A stretch of 64,000 bases of DNA from Spironucleus salmonicida (Eukaryota > Fornicata > Diplomonadida > Hexamitidae): contig CM035320.1 in the NCBI GenBank assembly GCA_000497125.2, positions 1,447,197 through 1,511,196 on the forward strand, in the 5' to 3' direction. Each line of letters opens with the position of its first letter. The stretch's first letter is position 1. Shown piece after piece: positions 38,863 to 51,850 of this stretch. The notes below the pieces were generated by a model. It ran no database searches, was not told the DNA's origin, and saw only the letters and a program-made list of their open reading frames with translations. A program made the translations under genes and the position numbers.

Positions 38863-39936
38863 ATGGAAACCTGCCCCTTGTGTTTAGACGATATTATAAA
38901 CGATATATGCTTACTAGATTGTCACCATTAGATGCATTAAAAATGTTATGAGTTGCTCATTGCTTCATCGTAAAGAACTTGCCCAGTTTGCAGAGCATTA
39001 TTACCATTATAAGAAAGAGCAGCTAAAGATATGGTTGCTTTTTTAACAACAGCCATTAGAGATTTATTTTTAGAGTACACTAAAAATGAATCACTCAAGA
39101 TATCTGCTATAGAGACTGAACTCTAGACTAAAGAAACTATTTATTCTATTTAAAAATAAAAAACTCATTTTAGGGATAAAATAATATGTTTGAGAGATGC
39201 ATAGGAGCTAGTATATGAAAGGATTACAATAGCCTAGAAAGATCTAAAACTATCATAATCAGGGAATATGCTATCTGAAGCGTAAGACGAACACGATAAG
39301 CTCATATTATATTTAAACAAATAGTCGCAGTCACTAAGGATTTAACTTTAAAATACATTAAAAATGAGTTATTACGATTAAAAAATGATTACAAGACTCA
39401 AAGTTCACTTATCTTCTAACGATTTAGAAATGCGTACTGCTACTCGTAAGATGTCATAGTTAAAATCAAAAATGTAAACAAGCAGCTAGCACTACACTAA
39501 TCAAACAGCTTTTCAGATATAAGAGCAATTGATATCTTTAAATTAAAAAATTGAGTAATTAGAGTAACTAATAGAACGTACTTAAACAGAGATCGATCAT
39601 TTAGAGGATATAGAATGTAAGCTAGAATTGCGACTTGAGAAAGTCATTAAGCTAAGAATATAGTATCTCACTAAGAGAAGGGAATTATATGAAGATAGGT
39701 TCTCTTGTGATGATCTTATTGATGATATTCACTAAGTTTTAAATGAGAAAGCAATTTTAATATAAACATTAGCTTCTAATCTTCAGACTTCATTTTCAGA
39801 TCATAGAGCATCTGAATTTTCACATGAGACACGGAAATTTCAACTAACTGCTAGTCAGTATGCAGAGGATAAAAATGATTTTAATCGAATTTTAGTATTT
39901 TATAAGGAGGAAATATAATCGTGGGAGTTTACGTGA
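38863..39936 (+). CDS. RING finger coiled-coil protein
   Basis: 357 residues. The N-terminus is a RING finger: METCPLC, CHHQMHQKCYELL and RTCPVCRA, giving the full set of Cys/His ligands. The remaining 290 residues are a long coiled coil rich in Glu, Gln, Lys and Leu (EQLISLNQKIEQLEQLIE; LEDIECKLELRLEK). The arrangement resembles the TRIM/TRAIP-like E3 ligases, where the coiled coil dimerises the protein. Substrate unknown. TATAATAT lies 27 bp before the ATG. Stop is 9 bp from the next convergent stop. Confidence 0.85.
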
Positions 39937-39945
39937 AAAATGAAA

Positions 39946-41307
39946 TCAGACTGTAATTTGCATTATTTTAGCGGATGCATCACCAGCATAACTAAAGTTT
40001 CCGATGTCTTCTACCATATCATGCTTTTTTGCTTCAGAGATAATTTTACCAAAATGGTCTAAAAATTATTTACTGATAGATTCGTAGTCAGTATTGCTTT
40101 AAAATACAAAGAAGATAGTTCTAATATTTGAATTAATCATTTTTGAAAATTCTACGCCAACTGCAGCGATAACTTATGGGCTACAGATTGCGATTTCTTA
40201 AGAAAATACATGATATCTAGTTTCTAACTGACTAAAATTAAGTCTAAAAACAGGGACATTACAATATAAATCCATAGATTAGTGCATCGTATCAATTTAA
40301 GTTTTTTACGTATATCTATGGATTCCCCAAGTAGTTGCAGCTACCAAAGCCTTGAAATCATCTGCAGGATTAGGAGTTAAAAACATATAGTCTGCAAAGG
40401 TCTTTCCTTAATATAACTAGTTAGCTGCAACTCTACTCATAGTGTCCTACTAATTTTAACTAATAATTAAACCTCCTTCAACATAATAGTATGTGTTCTC
40501 TAAAGAAGTACATGTTGGCTTTTAGGATAAAATTTTCATTTCTCTGAGCCACTTGTCAGGGAAACAGAAATATCCATAAGTAAGCTCTTTTTTACGCATT
40601 TGTATTCCAATGCCACAATCTATATTAGACCATTTCTTATTAATAAGTACACAGTTGAATATCTAAGTGAATTTTTCTTATTACATTGCTTTTGCAGAAA
40701 TACAAGTTACTTCGAGCATGTTACATAAGTAATGGAATGCTTTTGCAATTCCAAATATAGTTCCAAGCCCAGTAGATAAGCAACACCTAGAACAGGTTGA
40801 AGTATTCTAATCATTAACAAACGTAACGGTTCCAACTACAGTTTCGTAAATAACCTTTGCCTTTGCCCAATCAGAATTCATACCAGCAGTTGTCTTAATC
40901 CCTCTAATTATAGCATCAATTTTAGCATTATGATGTATAAAATCAGTAACTGGCATTAATGATACTTAAACTCCTGTTAGTTTACCATTTGTTAATTTTT
41001 AAATTAAGCCATGATAAACTAATTCTGGAAAATCAAGATCTAACGCCATTAATACTTGAGAACCTTCTTCTTTAGTAATTGCTTCAGATAAAGTACATAC
41101 ATCTTTATTCTCTTTTATGGTCTTAGCAATTTAAAATACTATTTACTATAGCTTTTATGATAACTACAATGTATTATATCTTAAATGATCTGGAACATTA
41201 CCAATAGAGAATACTTTTGATTCTGCGAATGGATATTTCTAAGGTGCAGAAGCAACAAGTTAAGGTGGTGAAATTTAATAAGGTGCAGCAGAGGCTAGAG
41301 GATTCAT
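39946..41307 (-). CDS. Hypothetical protein, unrecognised
   Basis: 453 residues, mixed alpha/beta and cysteine-containing, with a CSRCC cluster near residue 175 that could bind metal. The N-terminus is Pro/Ala/Gln-rich and disordered. Later blocks such as GYFCFPDKWLREMKIL and FADYMFLTPNPADDFKALVAA look like a folded domain, but I do not recognise a family. The reading frame is open for 454 codons and the composition is ordinary for this genome. Confidence 0.65.
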
Positions 41308-41437
41308 TTTTAACTTTTGAGCAAATAATTTTATACAATATATAATAAATATTTTATGATGTAAAAATAGAAGTACGGTAGTGAATTATATTAATTAAAT
41401 GTAAAAATAATTTACTTGAACCACAATCGTATGCCAA

Positions 41438-42991
41438 TCAATCCTCATTAAATAAATCTTCAATTTAGTTTCCAATATTCATTATTTATCCTATTTCAGA
41501 TTAAAAGTTTTCACCTGAGCGCAATGGACCTACCTAGCTTAGTAAAGGATTTACTTTGCTTCTTAAAATTTGCTATATATCTTATTTTTCTATCGTCTTG
41601 AACGGAGTATAATTAAGGCCAGTTAGGGCATGCTAAACGGTATTAGAATACAAAAATTATTGTTATTAGATTTTATTATTATATAAATCTTCTTATATTG
41701 GAAATTCAAATTCATATTCCATTGGAAGACCTTTTTAATTAATAAATTATTCGTAGCTGATAAAATCTTCTAACTAACTACCTTTAATAATACTAAGATC
41801 TCCAAAAACATACCCACCTTATTTTAAACTTATCCATTTACTATCCTAACTTTAGGAAATTTAAACTAGCTGATGTCCTATAAGTTTTTTAATTTTTTAA
41901 TTGCTTATTCCGAAAATAGCTAAAAATGCATGTCCATTCTTTAAATAATTGACATTTTCTTAAGTTAAGTTCATATTTAATCCAACTGAAAAATTGATTT
42001 CAGATACTTAAATATTTTTACTTTTAGTAACAGGAAACGATTTTGAAGTAATTTATTTCTAATCATTTTTAAGGAAATTTCTATTTTGAAATCCTATTAA
42101 AGCTTGCATTTTAGAGTCTGGTTAAAGTGAAAAATTAACATAAATTTATGTAAATTCTTCATCTGATTTGAATGCGAGTTAGGAAATTCTTAAAATAATC
42201 TAAACCAATCCCACTTTTCTAAAATTTTCCATATCATTTAATACAATAATTTTTTAATCCTCAGTTTATACATTGAAATCTGAAGCGTTTGGTTTTAAAG
42301 CCTAGTATTGCTTAATAAGCGTATTGTTTTTATTAATAATGTTTTATTAAAATTCAATCAAATTTTAACCACCTGCAAATAAAATACATTCCAACTACCC
42401 TATAATAAGCCCACCTTGCGTCATAGAGTCTTGTTTATTAGCTTTAATTGAAATATGATACTTTTCTACAACGGAGATAGTTTTTCTAGAATATTTTCTT
42501 TTGTTTTATTCTGTTAATATCATATCATTCAATTAAATTTTAGTTAATATAGGAGCAGTCCCAATTATATATGATTCTCCTTAATCTTATACTTGCAATT
42601 ATGCAGATATCTACTAGATCTCTTAAAAATCAAATAATAATGTAGGATCATCAGTTTGTGTATATGGAGGTTAACATAAACAAATTTTAACATTGTCTAT
42701 AGAATTTGTAGGAGAAAGTGTAACCAAATTATCTGAATAACTAAATTAAGTAATAGCTAAAAGGCATAGAAATGGTACATCTTAATTAGGGATAACTAAA
42801 ACCTTTTACTTCTATAAGTAAATTGGATCTATTTATTATTATTTTGGTACCAATGGTTTTTATTACGAATAAATAGTTTAATTAGTTGCAGCCTATGGAA
42901 CTATTTACTACTAACTATCTTCTGATTGTGAAAGCCTTTATTTTAAAGCCTGCGCCCGCTCCATAATCTTTTTTACAGATTATGTCGACAT
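41438..42991 (-). CDS. Hypothetical Gln-rich protein
   Basis: 517 residues. A Gln-rich N-terminal 60 residues (many TAA/TAG) precedes beta-rich and mixed segments (PFLCLLAITQFSY; GGLIIGQLECILFAGGQNL; RKVGLVQIILRISQLAF). No membrane helix or catalytic motif. It could contain a C2- or PH-like sandwich, but I cannot name it. Two ATGs 27 bp apart are possible starts; I took the upstream one, which follows an AT-rich spacer. Confidence 0.6.
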
Positions 42992-43313
42992 TATAAAGTT
43001 TGAAAATACATTAGTATATTAATATAATTTATTAATTATAACTTTTAGCAATAATATTATATACTATATTACATATAAGTATCTATTACTTTTTAGCGTA
43101 AGATGTTAATAACATTGAGATTGTCATGTATGATACCACATTAGCAAAATTTATTATATATAATTAATTTCTATTTATTGTCAAAAAGAGAATATAATTT
43201 AATTGAAAATCATAAAATATAGAATTACATATAAATATTGATAACCGACAGTATTAAAGTATGTTCCTATATTTCTAAACCTAGATAGTTTGGTTTCAGT
43301 ATGAATATAAAAA
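42992..43313. other. Intergenic, 320 bp
   Basis: AT-rich DNA between the start of the minus-strand gene and the 3' end of the tRNA. Contains runs of TATA-like sequence, consistent with a promoter for the minus gene. Nothing else seen. Confidence 0.5.
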
Positions 43314-43386
43314 TACCTGTTCTAGGAATCGAACCAAGGACCGACAGAACTTCAGTCTGACGCTCTACCATCTGAGCTAAACAGGC
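43314..43386 (-). tRNA. tRNA-Phe (GAA)
   Basis: 73-nt cloverleaf on the minus strand. Acceptor 5' GCCTGTT pairs with AACAGGT (G-U at the end pair), discriminator A. D arm contains TAGCTCAGATGGTAGAGC. The anticodon loop CTGAAGT gives anticodon GAA (Phe). The T arm has GGTTCGATTCC with one T-T mismatch in the middle of the stem. No intron. No CCA is encoded, as expected in a eukaryote. Confidence 0.93.
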
Positions 43387-43471
43387 TTATAATAATAATA
43401 ATAATTTAATTTAATACATATTAATAATTTCATTGTATTATATTTAATAAAATATTATAGTTTAATTTTAA

Positions 43472-44800
43472 ATGCGCTAAACTAAATTCGTAAAACCTTC
43501 AGAAATACAATTATCCTAATCACTAGAAAAACCACTAAAATAACCACTAAATAAATAAGATACAGTTTTAACTAATGGAGTACCGAATTTTTATAGATAT
43601 TATTCAAAGTAGCAACCGTAAGCCTTTGAAAATTTGATATTCAGTGTAGCAAAGCAACTTCTAGATGGAAAATCTGAGATTACTATAGAATATATTGATA
43701 AATAAAGTATTTAGATACTTATTGATGTTCTTAATTTAGATTTTCCTGAACTGTTACCTTTTACATTATAAACTTATATATTGTAAGGAGAATTTATTAA
43801 AACTTTAGTTTTCTAAAGACCTAATAAATCTGATACATAAAATTATTAAAAATAAATAGAGTCTATAGTCGAATCTTTAATACAACCATTATTAATTCTA
43901 ACTTCTGACTATGATAAATTTCATCATATTTTTAATCTATTAACTTAGTTTTAATGTGCAAATTCTGATAATATTGAATATAATTCAATATTGTGTTTAT
44001 TATCTAAAAAAGCTACCCCGTTAGGAATTTCTAAGGCATTTACTTATTTGTCAAATAAATTAAATATATTTTCAATTGTTAATAAAGCTAAAATAGGCAA
44101 TTGTATCCATTATTTTAATACAATCTTTTAAAATAATTCTTTTTCTAACGTAGATTGTTACATACCAGCATAAACATTATATACTTGTATTAGCTAGTCC
44201 TATTTTTCATTTTCTGACGATTGCATATAGAATATGGCTCTAGCATATAACAAACCTGAATGTTTATCAAATTACTATAATCCTCTTTTTATTTCAGGGT
44301 ATACACCATCTACCGCTTTAGAACTAGGTAAAATAATAGCTAAATCAGTTGATAAGCAATATATTGATATATTTTTAGATCCTAAAGGTAATAAATTAGA
44401 AGATATTCTAATATCAGGATAGTGGTGTAGTAAACGTTACACTGATGCCAAAATAAATATTATGGGACTTAAATTTGATGAATTAAATATTAAGCACTCC
44501 ATTCGATTATATATTTCGCAAGGTGACAATTATTATAGTTTTCCATATGAAATTTCATAGATCAATAATAATGTTATAGAGGAGCTCTAGTAATCTTTTA
44601 TAAAAGTATTCGAATAAAAGTATTATGGTATGTTCATTATTATAGATTTTCATTCAGACTATGAATCAGTAAAAGGTAAAATTCTTTCTGAATTAGGCAA
44701 AATATTTTAAAGCATAAAGAAACTAGGTATATATAAAGATATGGACTAAATTAATTATAGTGGTAATAGTTCTGCATCAGTATTTCTAATTAAATGTTGA
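43472..44800 (+). CDS. Hypothetical protein, possibly degenerate transglutaminase-like
   Basis: 442 residues. A segment around residues 170-240 (KKATPLGISKAFTYLSNKLNI ... GNCIHYFNTIF ... VDCYIP) has the layout of transglutaminase/kyphoscoliosis-type cores, where a C-x-G-Y-A helix is followed by H-A-W-N and D-x-x strands. Here the catalytic Cys position is Gly/Ile and the His is displaced, so any such domain would be inactive. The match is by eye and weak. The C-terminal half is beta-rich (INIMGLKFDELNIKHSI). No other clue. Confidence 0.65.
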
Positions 44801-44946
44801 TATAGTGATAAATTATATATTAATTGATATATGAATGAAAAAAGCATTTAATTAATAAAAATAACAATATTATTTCAATTACAGTAAATCTATCATTTAT
44901 AAATATACTTTATATTTATTATATATGTATAAAAATTATATGCAGA

Positions 44947-45480
44947 ATGAGTAACGTATAAGACAACTCTTTTCAAGATTTTTATCAAAGACCATATATC
45001 AATGAACCTGAGACTAGTTTAGAATTTAAAAAATTTAAAGATGAGTTATATGTCAAAGTATCTTCCCTTATAGGTACGTATGACTCTATTTAACTTTGTT
45101 CAGAAGAACTTCATAGCTTTCAGTCTAAGAAATTTCTTAAAGGTGAAGTTAAGTAATATACATCTTGGGATTAACAGTAAAATAATAAATTTGCTATTAT
45201 TGTATAAGCAATTGGAGTTAAATCAGTTAGCCCTAAATAAATTTTATATTGTATGGGAGCTAATACATTTACAAGGAAAAATATTGGGAGTAGATTATAA
45301 AAATATAGACTATCTATTGTGAGAGAATATCAACTTGAATCTACAGCTCAGATTTAAAATTGGATGTTTCCTCGTTCCACAAACTCATAGATAATTATGG
45401 ATATAGTATCAAAATGGCATGTAGTATAGTTTGACGGATTTTCAATGTAGGATATATAATAATTTTTATTAATATAGTGA
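44947..45480 (+). CDS. Hypothetical protein
   Basis: 177 residues. Acidic, aromatic N-terminal part (NSFQDFYQRPYINEPETSLEF) followed by a basic, helical second half (TRKNIGSRLQKYRLSIVREYQL). The basic half could bind nucleic acid; no family recognised. Stop lies 10 bp from the stop of the convergent LRR gene, the usual spacing here. The GTACGT near 45076 is within the open frame and need not be a splice site. Confidence 0.6.
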
Positions 45481-45490
45481 ATAATATTTA

Positions 45491-47218
45491 TCAATCAAAA
45501 ATAGCAGTATTCACATAAGGTAAATTAACTTATTCAAATTTTTTATTGAGTATTTTGCTAATAATTCTTTCTTAAACGTTACAATTTAGTATTTCTGTTT
45601 AGTAAAGATTCTCAAACTTCTCTCCATTAAAAGTTTATAGGCTATGACAGCAACTTATTGCTGCACCAAGTGAATGATTAAATCCATCTTTTATTACTTC
45701 ATCAATTATTACTAAATGTTCTATTGCTTAAAAATAACTTAAAAATAGGAGATGATTAGGTTGTTTTAATCCACAATCCACTAATTTTAAATATTTTACA
45801 CACTGTGATAAATCCTAATTTTCGCTAAAATTCATAAAGTCTAAATCACAGTTATAAAATTCGAGTTTAGAGATGTAGAAAAATGATTCGTCTGTATTAA
45901 TATTAAATCTATCTAAACGTTAAGGTTATATTATATTATCTTATAACATAATTCTGGGTAATGAGAAATAATTCGGATTTATCTCCATTATTCTAGATAA
46001 AATAGGCTACATTTATAAAACATTATCACAATTAACGCTTTCATTCATATTAAAAATATTAATTCCATAAAACTAAAATGTGTACAACTAGTTCAACTAA
46101 ATTAAGTAAAGTTCTAATTGTTCTTTAAATTTTTCGTTTTTATTAGCCCAATTTATCTTTTCTGATAACTTTTATAATGTTTCATTTTTAACATTAGCAT
46201 GCGGAATTATCTATAAATAAGCTTATTATGGTAACGGGCAGGATTAGTTATCTTTCCATAAATTCCATTCATGAAATATAATTTACGGTTATGGGAATAA
46301 AAATCTTTTATCATAGGTCTAATCTTATTCACTATCTTTTGAGTTACATAACTATATTTCACTAGGAAATTTTAATATAGTATCAATCTCAGGTAAAATA
46401 GACTATTTGCGATGTTTATATTTTAAATTTTTATCGTAATCAAATAAAAAATTACTAACTTCATATTCTCCGATTTTAGATACAAACCCACTTTATTTTT
46501 ATTCCATTTACGATATGTTTATCCTTTTATCAATTGAAGAATCCTATCGAATTACAACATTTAGAACAGAATTAAAAGTGCAAATCAGTTAGCTATAAGG
46601 GAAATCAATCTAAGATTGACCAACAAACTAAGCATACAATTCCAATATCTCATAATCACTAAATATAGAAAATTGATTATTGTTAACTTTTATATATTCT
46701 AGCTAGCTTGAATGGAGTAAGCAAACTAGTTAGTTGACAGATTCAAACTAATTATATGAAATATCAATAGATAATAATGAATCTGAAGAAATCTAAATAA
46801 GTTTTAACTTATTATTTGATAAATCTACCTGTATCACTACATTTGAAACTAAAATAAACTCGTCTAATAAATTATTTGCTAAATTAATATAAATACAGGT
46901 TTTTGGAATCTTATAACATGATTTAATCTGATTCTTTGATAAGTCTAGATATTTCAAGTACTTAAAATTATTGCCAGAAAATTCTACTAAATTGTTACCA
47001 CTAACCTTTAAAACCTACAAATTGGGAAATGTAATGTCAAGTTTATATAAATTTTTAAGGCAATTTAGAGATAAATCTAGATAGAGGACTGCTGGAAACG
47101 GACTTTAAGAATAACCAGAAATAATTAAATTTTAGCACAAAATGATAGCTTGGCATGTTTGTTGGGACTAAATTTCATCCAGAGTTTAGATTTTTTACTA
47201 AGACGAATTTAGAATCAT
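45491..47218 (-). CDS. Leucine-rich-repeat protein
   Basis: 575 residues. The first 220 residues hold SDS22-like LRRs of 21-23 residues (VLYLDLSLNCLKNLYKLD, LKYLDLSKNQIKSC, VIQVDLSNNKLKLI, LLSIDISYNQFESV). A long non-repeat middle (about 270-400) includes acidic and Trp-containing segments, and a second set of hydrophobic repeats appears near the end (SKLEFYNCDLDFMNF; VKYLKLVDCGLKQ). No signal peptide. One of two LRR genes in the window, with a different repeat layout from the other. Confidence 0.8.
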
Positions 47219-48608
47219 TTTATTATATTTAATATATTAATATAAAATATTAATATGTAATATAAGTAAAAGTATATTATATATATTTTAGTAGCTAAAT
47301 TATTGTTTACTTAATATAACATTAGATATTAATAAATATCAAACTGTCTGATATTTTACCAGTTTAAAAAACTATATATTTATATTATATGAGTTACTAA
47401 AAGTAAAAAGTATATTATTTAATATATATAATAATATATATTTACTAAAATTCAACTATTCACAAAATATAAAAATATAACGTTTTAAAATATTGCTCTG
47501 CTTATTATAGTCTATAATGACACATTTGGATAATTTAAAATTTTGATATTAGATGGTAACTATATGTTGTTTGAGTATAATACAATTTATATCAAAATTA
47601 AGTATTATTATATTTTTAATAATATTTATTGATTAATCTTTACATTTTACTTTAAGAATTACTCTATATAAAATAGTCTTTATCATAATTATTTATATAA
47701 GTTCATAATTTTTGCAATAAATATAATCTGCGATTAATATTCTTAGTTATTTTACTCGGCTAAATCAAACCAAATTTTTTAATTAAGACTATTTGTTTAT
47801 TACTGATATAATGATAATTATATGTTTCTCATTTTAGAGTTTAGCTTTTCAATAAAGTTTATGATTATAATTATTTATGCGAAAGTATTAAGTACATTGA
47901 TTTAGATATAATTTCGTTATGCTATATTAGATTGACTAGGTTTTGAAAAACAGATAAATATATAATTTGTAAACAACTAAACATCTCCACTTGATCTTTT
48001 AGAAAATCAAAAAATACAGAGCTCGTTTGGAGACGTTGGGTTGCTTAATAGTATATATAATTATTAAAACTGGTAAGGATATTTATCTGAACATATTATT
48101 TCTATGTGCATAATCTATATTTAATAATTTAAGGTAACTGTGGTGATATTTAAGTGGTAGTATTTTGAAATAAATAAACAAATGTATAATAATATTTATA
48201 AATTTAACGGACACTTTATATTTTTGAAGATATTCAACGTATGCTACTTTTTATTTGATAAAAATTTATATATCGAATTAGGATTTATATTTTTAAATAG
48301 TGCTTACCTTGTATGATTATAGTTATTGTACTTTATTTACTTAAAATTGCATGTTAAGGTTATATTTTTTAACTAATATCATTTGAATTTTAAATACATT
48401 CAAACATATCATTTACATTATTACTGAATTGGGAAATATTTATAGATTGTTATTAATCTACAGCAATGATTACACATTCATACAAGAGTAGTGTAATTTA
48501 ATTATAATTTTATTTAAAGTAATAATATAATTTTATAAATAATATGCATGCCCTATTTCCCTAATATTTTCATTTTTAAGATTACATAAAATTTATGACT
48601 TAACAAAA
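47219..48608. other. Gene-poor AT-rich stretch, 1.39 kb
   Basis: The longest stretch without a supported gene. A minus-strand frame of some 250 codons ends at TGA 47849, but its translation is rich in Ile, Tyr, Lys and Asn with almost no Asp or Glu, unlike every accepted gene here, so I treat it as chance. No tRNA or tandem repeat seen. It lies between the starts/ends of two minus-strand genes. Confidence 0.5.
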
Positions 48609-51600
48609 TCATTACCACTTTGACGTCCCAAAGCTGCTTTGAGATCTCTTGGACTTCCCTTTTTCTCCCAACTGCACACAAACTAACTTTGGCATTTCCA
48701 TAAAACATGAAAGTTTGGCATTGTCTCTAGTTGGAGAGTAAACCTTAGATTTTTCAAGCTAATCTAATCTCTTCTGTTCTTCCACTTCCCAAAATTTTTG
48801 CCATTTTTCTACTTTAATTTGTACAAATGCCTATTTTTCGATGATCTACTGCTGTCTTGAAATCTCTGCTTCTATGTTCTGCTGCTGGAGTTCCTGCTCG
48901 GCTAAAAATTCTGTTTCTCGCTGTAATTAGTATTTTTCTCGCGTCAATCTCGCAATACCCTCTCGCTCTAGTTTCTTAAGTTCCTCTTCTTGAGCTATTT
49001 TCTATAGTGCTTGCTCTCTTGATTTTTGGAGTTTGACCTGTGTCTTTTCAAAATCTTTAGCAAGCTTTTCTCTACGTTATTTAAGATTTTCTTCAAAAAT
49101 CTCATTTTACTCAGGGTTTAGATCGTCTTATATAGACTTGTTTGAAACTGTGTTGAATTTTCTAGTTCTAAGTGGTCTATTGTCGGTTTTAATTTCACGA
49201 ATTGTTGTATATCTTAGTTATTTTTGCTTAGCTTCATTTTCCTTTGCTATACGGTCATTTTCAATCTCTATTAGTTTAATTCTGCGCTGTTCTTCTTTGA
49301 GGTCATTTTGCAGTAGTTATTAGTGTATCTTTTTCTCCTCTAAACGTTGAGTTCTTTCACTTTTTCGTTTTTCTAGTTCTTCCATTTCAGCTTTTCTTCT
49401 AATATTTTCTTAAATCTGCGCCTCTTTTTTAATTAAATTTTGCCTTTCAATTTTTTATAAAATTTCCTATCTTTTTTTTTCTTTTGCTAACTTTTCTTAT
49501 TCTTAGAGTTCTTGTGCTTATGCTCTAGCAATCTACTGTTAGATTTAATCTGACTTTTATTTTACAATTTATTGCTATTTTTTATCTTCTAATTATTTTT
49601 CTTTAACGTTCTTTCTGAATAATAGTTCTTATTAATATCTAGCTACAAATTCCTCCTCCTCCATCTACTGTTTTATTTTTTGTTCTTGCTCGTATTTCAG
49701 TCTTTCTTTCTACTTTTAATCTAACATTTTTCTTTTTTCTTCTAGCTATTCTTTTTCCTTTAATCTAGAAGCCAGTTAAACTTACATTTAATCAGTAAGA
49801 TATTCTTTTGCCTTTAATTTAATTTTAAGAGCATGTAAATGTTATACATCTTTTTCTAATTCTTTCTCAACTATTGTTTCGATATCACTATCAGATAATG
49901 CTTTTTTCTGAGTTTCGTCAATTGTAATCTTCAATAGCGATTTTTCATTATTATTTTTTATCTTGTCAATTAAATTAACCTTCTTAGTAGATAATTCTTC
50001 TTCCTTTTATATAACTAATTTTCTAAGCTATTCTAAAGTAATTTAGTCAGTTTCTCTAGCTTCTTAAAATTTTCTAAGTCTCTCATCACTTTGGATTGCT
50101 TTTTAATCTTTTACATATTGTTATTATTGATTAATCAATTCTTGGTCGACTTATGGTTTCGAAGGTTCCTGTTTAGGCTCTTATTTGATATGATCTACTT
50201 GGATCTGTTATATTTTCGTTTATTCTAAAGGTTTTGGCTCTTTTATAAATACCAATTTTCCTGTCTCTTTTTTCTTATTTTTAGAATCTTTACCTTCGGC
50301 CTATTATTGACTTATACTAGTATTTTCTATTAATTGTTTTCTAGCAGCGTCTTCTCTTAACTTTTTCTATCTCGCTATTTCTTGTTGGACAATTAATTTT
50401 TACTTTTCTTTAATCTTATCCCTTTCTTGCTCCAATTTATTCTTTAAATTTTACGCATCTTAGTCTTTCGTTTATTGAATCAATTATTATTTGTTTAACT
50501 CTTCTTATTTTAGAAGATTTTTTTCTTCTTCATTTAATTTAAGAAGTTCAAACTATTTCTATTTTTTCTACTAGGAAATCTCTTATTTTTTAATTTCCTA
50601 TTTTAATTTTTCTTCTTAAAGTTTATCATAATCTAGTTTATCCTTCTATTTTTACATTAGTTCTTTTTCTTTTTACAATTATATTACTGCTGATTCTTGG
50701 ATCTCTTTTTCTACTTTCTATTTTTCATCCAATAAATTCATACCATTAATGTAAAACTACTATCCAAAAGCATCAAACTAAATTTTCCCATCAGCAATAT
50801 TTAATTCAATACTATGCTAAATAACAGCAAAAGGTTGAAATTTATAAAGGTATAATATTTTTGGTAGATCAACTAATTCCCAAGTTTGGCATCCTTTGAT
50901 CATTAATCGCTTTAATAATGATTTTTCACCATATACTTGATCTTAATCTAGTTTTTCAAAGCTTATACCAATATACTCACTGCTAGTTGTAGAAATTCCA
51001 AATTTTAATGATAATTTATAATCATTTATTTCACATTTGGTTACAAAAACAAAAAGATTTACAGTTCCTTTGTAGTTTTAAAGTTATTGAGCATTTTACA
51101 TAATATTTATATCTAGCTATGTTTCCTCAAACGGTTATTAAAAATGCTTCTTAAGTTAATTCAATGCCACTTGCTTAACTTATGGCACCGTAAACTCAGC
51201 TCCGTTAAAAGATAAGGGTTTGGAGTCTAATGATTATTTCATTATCCAAATAAGCTTACCTGGTAGTTCTAGATTTATATTAAATTTAAAAGGTCTTGAA
51301 ATGTTGCATGATGATTAAAAAATTTAAATATTTTCATTTAAGAACATAAAATTTACATGTACTTAAGTTGCTTTTATTGGGAAATATGCTGTATAATTAA
51401 GCCCTTCTGTTGTAGTAGCTTAAGTTTTAAACTGTACATTAAAAAAGGATGATAAGTCTGAAAGATATGGTGATGTTTTTGGAGATATAGTGAAATTTGA
51501 AGTAAATGTAAGGCATGGTTAATTTTGTTTTTATATAAGCTTAGTCTCACCAATTCGTTAAGTCGCTGAAGTAACATAAACCTGCACTTTATTATAAGTA

Positions 51601-51704
51601 ATAGTTAAATTCTATAATGGAGTTAGTACATTAGATGAATAAGCTTTGTATGTGTCAAATTCAGCAAAATATGGTTGTTCTTATTCTAACTAAAACGAAT
51701 TCAT
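48609..51704 (-). CDS. Large coiled-coil protein with N-terminal beta domain
   Basis: 1031 residues. The first 350 residues are beta-rich and globular (NLTITYNKVQVYV; ANLNYTAYFP-type strands; IKGCQTWELVDLPKILYLY). From about residue 380 to 950 it is an almost uninterrupted charged coiled coil of Glu, Lys and Gln (KQEIKKQEISQQKKQKQFE; REKYQLQRETEFLAEQ), like trichohyalin- or MAP7-like structural proteins. Gln are mainly TAA/TAG, so the plus strand reads as T/C-rich. The C-terminus is basic (GKSKRSQSSFG). Likely cytoskeletal. Stop TGA at 48609 is in frame with the ATG at 51702. Confidence 0.8.
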
Positions 51705-51850
51705 TTTTGCAAAATTACCTAAGATATAGTATTATTTATTATTTAACATAAATTAAAAACATTTATTGTCCTTTCTTATGTACTAATTTAAAGCAATAAT
51801 TGATAAAATATGAACTGATTAAAAAATTTCTTACTGTGCGTTCAGAATTA

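Noticed and set aside
45070-45085. GTACGTATG as a 5' splice site within the gene at 44947
   Set aside because: The frame continues open through it with sensible residues and no matching 3' site was seen; no intron is needed for any gene here.
47849-48600. C-terminal extension of the large coiled-coil protein, or an independent minus-strand gene
   Set aside because: It lies in a different frame from the coiled-coil gene, which ends at TGA 48609, and its translation nearly lacks Asp and Glu.
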